A DNA stretch of 64,000 nt from Asterias rubens (Eukaryota; Echinodermata; Asteroidea; Forcipulatida; Asteriidae). Every line of letters begins with the position of its first letter. Position 1 is the first letter of the stretch. The notes beneath the pieces are model-generated. The model worked only from the letters and a program-made list of their open reading frames with translations. It had not been told where the DNA came from and did not search any database. The position numbers and the translations under genes were made by a program. This document shows positions 11,301 to 23,300 of the stretch, piece by piece. Location: positions 8,822,098 through 8,886,097 of the forward strand of contig NC_047071.1 of NCBI RefSeq assembly GCF_902459465.1, in the 5' to 3' direction.

Positions 11301-14300
11301 CAATTGAGCTCAAATTTTCACAGGTTTGTTATTTTATGCATATGTTGAGATACACCAAGTGAGAAGACTGGTCTTTGACAACTTCCAATAGTGTCCAGTG
11401 TCTTTAAGTTACATTTCTAATTCTACCTCCATTGGTTAGGGCGACTTGGACGAGTTAAGTTCGTAGACGTATAGGATGCATTGAACCCATTCTAATTTTT
11501 GACGAGTTAGCCTACTCGTCCTAGTTCAAGATAGGATTTCATCTCTCAAACAGCTGCCGTCGATTTCACCAACTCTTCTTAGGGTTAATGTTAGGACTTA
11601 GGACTTCGGTTCAGTAGTCGATAGACGTTACGACACATTGAACCCATCCTAGGATAGGAGACTCGGTAAAGGTTTAATCCTAGCTTTTCTCAAAGTCATT
11701 ATACACTTTCGGTACAGAAAAAAAGGACAAAGTTCACAGATTTACAAATAATTTACAGGGTTTACAGAAGGTAATGGTGAAAGACTTCTCTTGAAATATT
11801 ATTCCATGAAATGCTTTACTTTTTGAGAAAACATTAAAACAATATCAATTCTCGATAGCGATAATTACGGTTATATTATATGCAGTGTCATGACACGGCG
11901 AAACGTGCGGAAACAAGAGTTATTTTCTCCCGAATTCGATGACCGATTGAGCCTAAATTTTCACAGGTTTTGTATTTTTTATATAATTTGTGATACACGA
12001 AGTGTGGGACTTGGACAATACTGTTTACCGAAAGTGTATAATGGCTTTAGAATCGGCTCATGGCAAAGTTGATTGTCACAATGCTTCAAATCTAAGCTCA
12101 GAATGTTTTCTCTGATCGGTATAGGCTTGACTGTGGAGATGTACATTGAGCAAGATCAATACATGGAGAATATTCAGCCCTCTGCTGGGGCTAGGGTCGC
12201 CGTCCATCCACAGAATGAAATGCCATTCCCGGAGGACGAGGGTACAAGCGTTTCACCTGGACACGAAACATTCATTGGTGTCAAAAGAGTAAGTGTGTCA
12301 AACTTTCCTTTCAGTGATTTTATGAATAGTATATACTAATTTGTAAAACGCCATATCGGTAAGAAAGACACGCTTGGCGCGTAGAAAAAGAACTATGCTA
12401 ATGACGGGGACTTTTAAGAAAGCTTTGGACATGTATTAGACTCAACATGTGTGTTTTCAAGGTATTTTTGAAGTTGGAGAGACTACTTGTCTGAGGTTCA
12501 GTGGTCTCCCCAAGCGTGTTTAGATTGAGGGATGTTAAAGACAGTGGACACTATATTGGTAAACAAAAATTAAAGACCAGTCTTCCCATTTGCTGTATCT
12601 CAACATATGCATAAAATTAATGACAAACCTGTAAAAATGTCAGCTCAATCGGTAATCGAAGTGGCGAGGATGCTAGATTTCGAGACCTCAAGTGCTAAAT
12701 CCGAGGTCTCGAAATCAAATTGGTGAACAATTACTTTACTCAAAAACTACGTTACTTCAGAGGGAGCCGTTTCCCACAACGTATTTTACTATAGACCTCT
12801 CCCCATTACTTGTTATCAAGTAAGGTTTTATGCTAATAACTATTTTGAGTAACTACCAATAGTGTCCACTGCCTTTAATAAGGAGCATGGCGTTTGTAGA
12901 GAGAATTAGTCTTGTAAGCTCAAAAAGTAGCTACACATAACGTACCAATACGCTTACCAGATTAACATTTTCAACCAAACCACAAAAGTCACAAATACAA
13001 ACCGTAACTAATACTCAGCTCGTCTCTGTTAAAGGCAGTGGACACTGTTGGTAATTACTCAAAATAATTATCGGCATAAAACCTCACTTGGTAACAAGTA
13101 ATGGGGAGAAGTTGATAGTATAAAACACTGTGAAAAAACGGCTCCCTCTGAAGTGACATAGTTTTCGAGAAAGAAGTATTTTTCCACGAATTTGATTTCG
13201 AGACCTCAAGTTTAGAATTTGAGGTCTCGAAATCAATCATCTAAAAGCACACAACTTCGTTTGACCAGGGTGTTTTTTTTTCTTTCATAGTTATCTCACA
13301 ACTCCGATGACCAATCGAGCTCAAATTTTCAGAGATTTGTTATTTTACGCATATGTTGATATACACCAAGAGAGAAGACTGGTCTTTTACAATTACCAAT
13401 AGTGTCCACTGTCTGTAACAGAAAATTGTCAAGCAATATTTTCTGCTCAAACATCTGTATGAAATTGGGTATAAACAAATATTTCCAGCTGGGCTTTTGG
13501 CGCCATTTTATCAACCTTTTTTTTTTCGTTGTCCGTTTCACATTTTGTTGAGTAATATTTCTCTGTATGTAGGGCATCCATAGACAAGAGTAAATCATTC
13601 TTGGCCGTGAGGAGAACACACTATTGCTGTGTATTTCGCAAATGTAAGAGCTGGATCATAACAAGTAACTCAAACCACTTTAATGGACGTGTGGTGGATT
13701 GGATGCAAGAAATGTGCAGCACTAATTGACGAGATGTTTGAGCGGATGACACAATTAAGGTCGCTATTGATAGATCAAATCAGCAGTTTCCGTGTTAGCT
13801 AATCAACGTGTGTACACTAGTGACCCCACCCCTCTTTTAAAGAAAATCAATAAACCTGTAGACCCATAACCATTACTACTAAGAGTAAATAATTACAGAA
13901 GAGTCAATATCAGTCATAACTAATGGTCACTACACACAATAGGAGACTTTCCAACGCTAGGTGGCAGCAGACATACCGGGTAAATTTCCATTGTTTACGT
14001 AGTTCTGAACATGCGCATAATTCTGAGAACAATGGATTTACCCGGTAAGTCTGCTGCCCTCTATCGTCCCAGAAAGTCTCCCATTCACCATCAGTCCATG
14101 TCCGATCTCTTTCCTTCTGCCAATAGATCATTTGCATAGAGACGGAGCACCTAAAGGGACAGGCAAAACGTATTGAAAAGTTAAACAAAATACTCAAATT
14201 ATTTCGTTACTCGAAAATGTGTTTTGTTCACACGAAATAAGAAATTATTTCGTTCCTTAGAAATGATTATCCGTTCCCCAAAAATGTGGACTGTTAAAGT

Positions 14301-17300
14301 TTTATGATAGTTAATCAATTTACATCGTGGACAAAAAGTATTAAATTATACAAACAAATAATATTACAAGTTTTATTGTTGTTACTGGTTTTATTAGTAT
14401 GACAAAATCAGTAATAACACCGTACTACCATTTCTCTTCTTGCAGACGAACTACACCCGTCTGGAGCACCCGTACAGCAACTGCACGCTAGATAACGACA
14501 GGAACAAAGAAACGATCTTCAATTTGGCTTTACCGTACATCCACTATAGTCAACGGGTAAGTCATTAAACCTTGGGTACATTGTATTTTATGGATAATTT
14601 TGAGCGTGTATGTCATTAAAAAAAATATAAAAAATACTTGGTAACGAGCAACGGAGAGCTGTTGTAAAAAAGAAAAGAAAAACAAGGTTTAGCATAAAAC
14701 ATACTTGGTAACGAGCAATAGAGAGCTGTTGATTGTAGTATAAGCATGTTAAGAAACTGCTCCCTCTAGTAACGTATAGTTTTTGAGAAAGGGTTATTAC
14801 TCGCTCAAATAATAATAGACTTCATCTGAAGCCTCTTATTATGCATCTGAAAGCACTCAAAGTAACGCAACAATTGTGTTTTTCTTTCATTGTTCTCTTT
14901 TGCAACTTCGATGACTAATCGAGTCAACATTTTCACAGATTTGTTGCTTACGTTGGGATACACTATAAGTGATAATACCAGTCTTTGACAGTTAACGTGT
15001 CCCGTGCCTTTAAAGGATTTTGAGTACTTTTTGTAACACAAAACACAATGTCCACAGATTTACATTAAATTTACACCGTTTGAAGATAATGATAGAAAGC
15101 TACCTTAAAGCCATTGGACCCTTTCGGTTCAGAAAAAAAAAAAAGTTCACAGATTTACAAATAACTTACAGGGTTTACAGAAGGCAATGGTGAAAGACTT
15201 CTCTTGAAGTATTATTCCATGAAATGCTTTACTTTTTGAGAAAACAGCAAAACAATATAAATTCTCGTTAACGAGAATTACGGATTTATTTTAAACCCAT
15301 GTCATGACACGGCGAAACGCGCGGAAACAAGGGTGGGATTTTCTGTTGTTTTCTCCCGACTCCGATGACCGATTGAGCCTAAATTTTCACAGGTTTGTTA
15401 TTTGATATAGAAGTTGTGGTACACAAAGTGTGGGCCTTGGACAACACTGTTTACCGAAAGGGTCCAATGGCTTTACAATATTTGTTGCTGAGGTGCTGCA
15501 GTTTTTGAGAAATTAATAAGACAATGTTATGAAAATACGTTTTTACATGCTAAGACGAAAAATATTTTCATGACATTGTTTTACTCATTTCTACAAAAAA
15601 TACAGCACCTCAGCAAATAATATTTTCAGGGAAGTTTTCTACCATCAGTATCTTCAAACTGTGTAATTTTAAATTAAATGTGTAGACATTGTGTTTTTTG
15701 TCCTACAAAAAAGTACATAGACCCTTTAATAAGGAGAAATTAATTAACTTTGTTTTTATGAATGAAACATGCAGAGAACCATTGCAGCCTTCCCATGCAA
15801 CTGATTTTACATCCCAATAGCACAAGCTTTTAATAAATATTAAATTTGAAAATTACTTTGCAAACTTTGCTCTCTGTAGGCATGCGAAAACGACTGTTTC
15901 TACCAGAATTTTACCCAGGAATGCGGCTGTACGAATGCCAAATACAGGTATGATGACAGCATTCCGTTGTGTGTCGACGCAACCCAAGGTAAGACATTAT
16001 ACCGTTTAACAATATTCTATTTCTGTGAAATTAAAATCTGGAAGTTTGCTTTGTTATACCTCCACGCTGCAACAAAGCGGCTTTACAAAATGGAGCTTCC
16101 AACTATGACGTTTTGAGAGTGGTTACGTAACGGGGCTTTTCGCAAATCTCTCAGAAAAGCGCTGGATTATAGGGCGTTCGAAATGATTGTTTTTTTTTAC
16201 AGAATTGAAATCTATTTGTAATCATATGACTCGATTTCCTTATTCATTGAAAACATTTTAAGTGAAGTTCACGACTTGACATTTTCGTTTAAGCAGGTCT
16301 TTAATAGGCTAAGGGAATCAGAGTGTGGCGAAGAGGTTTTCCACTAGTGGTTTAATCCCAACGAGGCCTGGTTCTTGATAATTTTACCGAGACGAAGTCG
16401 AGGTAAATTATCAAGAACCAGGCCTCGGCGGGTTTAAACCACTAGTGGAAAACCGATTCAACACACTTTGATTCCCATTCATAAATACCTTTTTGGTTAA
16501 AAGGCGTAATAAAGTAAGAAACTCTATAAAACTTATCCGTTTCCGAGTGCTTGAGCTCTGTATGTTTCCACCAGTTTCCTCAGTAAGTAAAATTTCAAGG
16601 GAAGCCTTCTACTATCATAATATCCAGACTGTTTAAGTTTATTGTAAATCTGTGGACATTGTATTTTTTAAGGAAAAAATACATTAGACCTTCTCATATC
16701 ATGAACCATTAATGATGTTTTATATCATGTGATGAGAGCAATACCGAAATAAATGTTTATTAAATTTAATTTAAAACGCTGAGTCCTCAACCACTGATTG
16801 TTTTCAGAAAGAAGTTTTTACATGGTGGTGTTACACCGCAAAACATCACCTGGTCATTATAACCATGCAGTTTCAAATACCAAACATCACCTTTGATAAA
16901 TTATTGGAAAATGTACGTGCAAAAATAAGTCAGTGTGTGCCCCCGGTGTGTTTGAACCTGATTAATTTACAAAATGGTATACTTTAAGAACAACAATTTT
17001 AAGTTTAAAATTGTACCTTTGACATTCATACAACTTATTAATGTAATTTACATGAATATTTTCAGATGCGTGCCTGGACAGAATTGAAGAATTGTACCTA
17101 GACGGGGATCTAGACTGCAACTGCACCTCCCCATGCAGGTAAATCGGCTATATCCTGCTCCCCCATGCCCCCCCCCCTCCCCCACAAGATCTAGTGGTTT
17201 TCTGTTTATGTGTGTCAAATTGTTTATTTCCTGTGACTGCATTGGTCTCGCTAGTTCATGAAAACATTTTCCATGGTAAGTTGGGTAGTAAACAAACTGT

Positions 17301-20300
17301 CGGAATTCGGACATGACTAAACGACACATGAGTATGACTTTAATGTTAAGTTTGACAATATTTACCGAAAGAACTCTATCATACTACATAATATAAAGTC
17401 TGACGTAATTGCTAAAAGAACACTTGTACGCCCATCGTCAGTTGTATTGATTGGCCCTCCGATCAGGGTGCTCCACCAGTCTACTGCACAAGTAGACCAA
17501 AAACATGGATTATGACCACATTGGCAGTATGCCAATTTGTTTGCATTTAAATGCAGTGGACGTTATTGGTAATTGTCAAAGACTAGCCTTCACAATTGGT
17601 GTATCGCAACGTATGCATAAAATAACAAACCTGTCAAAATTTGAGCTCAATCGGTCATCGAAGATAATAATGAAAGAAAGAAACACCCATGTCACACGAA
17701 GTTGTGTGCGTTTTAGATGGTTGATTTCGAGACCTCAAGTTATAAATCTGAGGTCTCGGAATCAAATTCGTGGAAAATTACTTCTTTCTAGAAAACTACG
17801 TCACTTCAGAGGGAGCCGTTTCTCACAATGTTTTATATTATATAACTGACATACAGCTCCTCGTCATTTGATTGGTGGAACTTACTTCACGTGACATTCA
17901 CTATTACTCCCATCCGGACCGGCGATTAAAAACACCTATTCGCCCATGGGACTAGCATTTCTCATTCAACAGTTAGGATCAGCCTTGTTCCCAATGTTTT
18001 TGAGCAGTACAGCGCCGCCGCGCCGCTGCTTAAACAAAGGAGCACCTGTGCAAAAGGTTGTGATCCGATTTGTGCAATGTTGCCGCTACGCGGCGCTATA
18101 TGATTTTGGTTGTCAGTATTTTGGTGTGGTTTTTCATAATGTTATACTTTTAAAATACATAAAAATGACAAGGATCTATGTGTCAGTGATATAAAACAAA
18201 TATTGAGTGGCTTTAATTCGTGGAATGGGAGGAATATTATCGCTCGGTAACATTTCGACTGTTCCTTTTCACTCGGCTTCGCCTCGTGAAATGGAACAGT
18301 CCAAATTTTACCTTGCGATAATATTCCTTCCATTCCACTCTGAGCCACTCAATATTTATCTTCCCATTACTCGTCACCAAGAAAGGATTCCCTTTTGATA
18401 ATTACGAATATGAAATTTCAATTTATGAGCATAGTTCTGAGCAGACATATTGATCTGCTGTATACAATAGTAACTTCAATTTCCATTGATTGTACAGGGA
18501 ATTGGGATATGACGTCACAGTTGGACAGGCACGGTGGCCGAACGAGAAGTTCAAGGTGAGAGGATGTCTGCCTCGGGAAAAAAAAGAAAGCAAAAAAAGA
18601 CTTCCGCTGAGGATGTGAAATATTAATTGGCAAAGGTGTTTTCAAACAACTCTCTTGGACTAAGGGACCTACATTTAATATTGGGCAGCTTATTGCTATA
18701 AAGAATGAACTCAGTCATTGAGTAGCGTGGTGTTAAAGCCATTATACACTTTCGGTACAGAAAAACAACAAAACAAAAAACACAGATTTACAAATAACTT
18801 ACAGGGTTTACAGAAGGTAATGGTGAAAGACTTCTCTTGAAATATTATTCCATGAATGGCTTTATTTTGTGAGAAAACATTAAAACAATATCAATTCTCG
18901 ATAGTGAGAATTACGGATTTATTTTAAACACATGCCATGACACGGAGAAACTTGTGGAAGCAAGGGTGGGTTTTCCCCGTTATTTTCTCCCGACTCCGAT
19001 GACCGATTGAGCCTAAATTTTCACAGGTTTGTTATTTGTTTATGTAAGTTGTGATACACGAAGTGTGGGACTTGCATAATACTGGTTACCGAAAGTGTAT
19101 AATGGCTTTAAAAAGAAATAAATTGAACCAGAGTGATATAAATTAAACCAATGAGAAACCTACCTTATTTTCATCAGAGGTTTTTGGCTATAAATACGAT
19201 TACCTGATTTTTCTTTAAAAAAAATTACCAAGGATTTCGGTTGTATCTCTACACTTTATGTATACACACTGTAATCAATTATAAGCTGACAGTTATAACA
19301 TTTGATTTTTGGGCGAAGACTTTATTCCAACATGTTTTAATTATAACCGTCACAAAATATACTGTCCTTCGAATTGGAATAATTCTATAGGCAGATTATT
19401 CTTCAGTGGACATAATCAGTGGACATAACCTCTCCATATTTATGGCGGTGTCTCGAAAACACTTTGAAATGAAACTTCCATAGTATAGTTTTATGGTATG
19501 TTTATATTACATCATTGAAACTATAACGGTGGGTTTTAACTACCAAACATACTATTCCTTAAAAAACCCCAGCATTTTCCCATTTTGACACTCTGTGAGC
19601 AAAATCTTCTTACAGCTTTTTTGTTAAACTCTTTCAGCCTTTTCTTTATACTTCTGTCCGGAATTTCTCGGAAGATTTGGAGCGGGACATCGACGGGGAG
19701 TCGGATCCGGATTTTTTGGAGTGAGTAGCGAATGAAACACATAATTTTGACCACTAGACTGCAGGACTTACAATTACCAGGTTGTGGGTTCGAACCCGCC
19801 AAGCTATCTGCTGATTTCAGAAAGACTATACTTTCTGAATCTCAATGTGCTCCTTTTTTTGCAATTCATAGTTAACGATTTTAAGCCAATGTTTGTATGA
19901 GAGACATTGAACTTAACAGCCACTCACAAGTTCGTGGGTTCGAATCCTACCAAGCTATCTGCTGATTTTATAATGACTACAATAAGTATCCTCTTTTGCT
20001 TACTGATTCCACTTTCTTGTTGTGCAATACATACTTAAATTTTAAACCAGTGTTAGTATGAGAGAGATTGGATGTTGCCAGCATGGTGATTATCCCCTCT
20101 TGTGTAAGTTTGTCAAGGTCCCCGGAAGGGAAGATAATCCTAAAAAAATAAATAAAAAAAAATACATATTTTTCCATGTGATATTTTTATCCGGGACTCT
20201 CTCACTATTTTTGTTCATTTGATATCTATGACGGGTTAGATTGCTCAGTTGGTAGGCCACCGACCCGGTAATCCGGGGTCGTTAGTTCAAATTGAGCACT

Positions 20301-23300
20301 AGTAAACTGTTCTGTTTTAAACCCAAACCATACATATACCCAGACAGTTTCCCTTGTCTTATAATACTTCAAATATAAAATCTAATGATGATTCAATTTT
20401 CCTCAAGTGATTTTATTGACACATTTCATTGCTGCGCGAGATAGCGACTTGGCCGACCGTCTCTTCATTTTGTTCATAAAATTAGGAACAGCCTTCGGAA
20501 ATAGAACATAAATATTAATTTACAACTAACACAAGAACAAAGTAATCTTCTTCTTATTATTTTTTTGCAGGAAGAATGTGCTAAAAATAAACGTCTACTT
20601 TGACAAACTCGAGTACACCACAATTTATCAGGAGAAAGCATACGACGTAAGTCAATTTAAATTTAATCCGATTGGATACATATTTTTCAGAAAAAAAAGA
20701 GAAAAATATACATTTGTACTGAAGGGATAGACTTAAATCATATAAATTCAACAGTAAGATTATGTATGGAGCCCTGGAAGTGCCATCGGACATCTTGAGA
20801 TAGTCTATTGCAGAATGGTGTAATCTATGAATTATCTCTATAGATGACGGTATCCTAAAATAAACGTCGTGTTCCCGACATAATTATTTATAGATGTCGA
20901 CATCATGAGCATATTAATTAAAATGTCGACTTCCAAAACAAAATTATCTCGGGATTGATGAACGTCGGATGTCGACTTCACAAGCTTATTCATCATGGGA
21001 CGATAAAATCTTAGGTTTGTGATGTCATCACCCTGCACTAAATTATCTCATGATAACAACACCTTGTAAGGTACTTCCAGAGCTCCGGAGATGAGCATTG
21101 CTATACCAGCGATGAATACTGATGCTCATTCTACAAGTCAGGGACCAGACTATTTGTCCTTTTAGCCTCATCATAGTTAAATTAATTAACGGAGGCTTAA
21201 TTGTGACTGTAAATTGAATTATCTCACCTGCACCGCACGAAATTCATGTACATCAACATTTCTGTACATGATACATTGCTCTGAATCAATGACAGGTTTA
21301 TCTGCACGTTAAGGCCGGTTTAAGGCCGGTTTATAGTCGGTCGCGCGATGGTCGCGCAACGGAAGACTTGCGCGCAATCCTAAGACTGAGGCCTAAAAAC
21401 CATGTCTTTTTATGATCGCGCGTCAAGATTTCCGACGCCCGACCATCGCGCGACCGACTATAACTCGGCCTTTACATAGATATAGAATTAAATAACTAGA
21501 TCGGCCGCGCGTACATACGCGCCACTACCTGTGTAGAAAATAATATGTTCGCCATGGACGCGGTAAAAATTTCACGTTCGAAAGGCGACGCGCAAAAATG
21601 AACACGGGAGATAGGCCTTTGACGCGCTAAATGTCACGAGCTGACGGCAAAAAGTCACGTGCTGACGGCAACGCACAGAAAATGTACACGGGAGATAGGC
21701 AATGGCGGCCCCCATGCCAGAACCCGCGTATGTACGCGCGGCCGATCTAGTTATTCTATTCTATATCTATGGGCCTTTATAGTCGGTCGCGCGATGGTCG
21801 CGCGATGGAAATCTTGACGCGCAATCAAAAAAAGACACAGTTTCTAAGGACACAGTCTTCAGGATCGCGCGCAAGATTTCCATCGCACGACCATCGCGCG
21901 ACCGACTATAAACAAACCCGTGGACGTGGACGTCAGAAAATTGTGTTATTAAATTCTTTAGAACGTGGAGTTACCATTTTTAACGTCAGGTGTACGTACG
22001 TGCAGACTTCATACGTGAGCATGCAATAAGCTCAAGTGGTGGCGTCACTTAGAAAACAACACAATTTGCTGACGTTCGCGTTTTTGCTCGCACAACGTGC
22101 AGTTTATAAACCTCCCAAGTGATTCTTTTTTTAATCGATTTCGAAGAAAACAAAATCCTCATTGAAAAAGCTGTACGACAGTGGCAATGTACAGAACTTG
22201 TGTACTTACGGGGTACTTTTAATAATGCATATCCCACAGAGGATTTTTTCAAAGGGGGATATAGCAATAGTACCCCGTGACTGCCATATAAGGATTTGCA
22301 GCAATACATGGTGATAGTTCAATTTAATGTACAGAAACAGGCCTGCTTTGCTCATGACAACATTGCATTGCCCTTTAATTAGGGAAAAGCCAACATTACG
22401 CCTCGAGATAAGGGGACCATGGGGGGACATAGTAGTCCAGTAGTGTGTCTATAATATTATTAATACACAGTGTTTGTTTACTTATACTTATCTGTCATAA
22501 CCGATTACAAAGATTTCCCGTGCAAATTATGTTTGTATTTCGATTTACCAACACAACCATCTTTGGGCAAGTTTGAAATTAATCAAAATATTTTTAAAAT
22601 TTCAACGACTCCAATTAATGATTAAAATTGAGAGAAAATATAGCTGTATAATTATTCCTTGGCTGCTATTAATATTTTACACTTGTTGTGTTTTGGATTT
22701 TATCAGGAGATCGCACTTCTTAGTGATATGGGCGGCAATGTAGGATTATGGATCGGTGTGTCTGTACTCACTGTGTTTGAGTTCATCGAACTTGCCTACG
22801 ATTTGTGCAAACTTATCGCTTACAGGTAAGGTATTTATATTCATAATCACAAGCTGCTATTTCGGTTGTTGTTTCTGTGCGGATAAAAATCTAATCAACA
22901 CGGACAATCGGCCTATAGTGTCACGGGCCTGCGTGTATACTGTAGTTCTACTCGAACCAAAATGTATTTTTTAAATGTACGATCTGATCAGCTGTGTGTC
23001 GGCATAATCCAAGCAGCCTCTTGATGTAGATGGAGTTATGAACTTCACTTTGTTTAGTGCACGCGCCCCCCCCCTCCTTTCGTATAAGACATGTTTGTCA
23101 TCAAAGATGGCGGTTGATGACGTCATATGAAATGCCTCTACGATAACTGTTAGAGGGAGGGCTGGCGCGTGCGCAAATTAGTGAGTCCATGTATATTATA
23201 CCCGCGTACGAAACATCGAGTCATCACATAACTTCTAACATTATCTGCATTAACAAGTACAAATAAGTCGATGGATGTTTTTGTTTGATCAACAATACAT

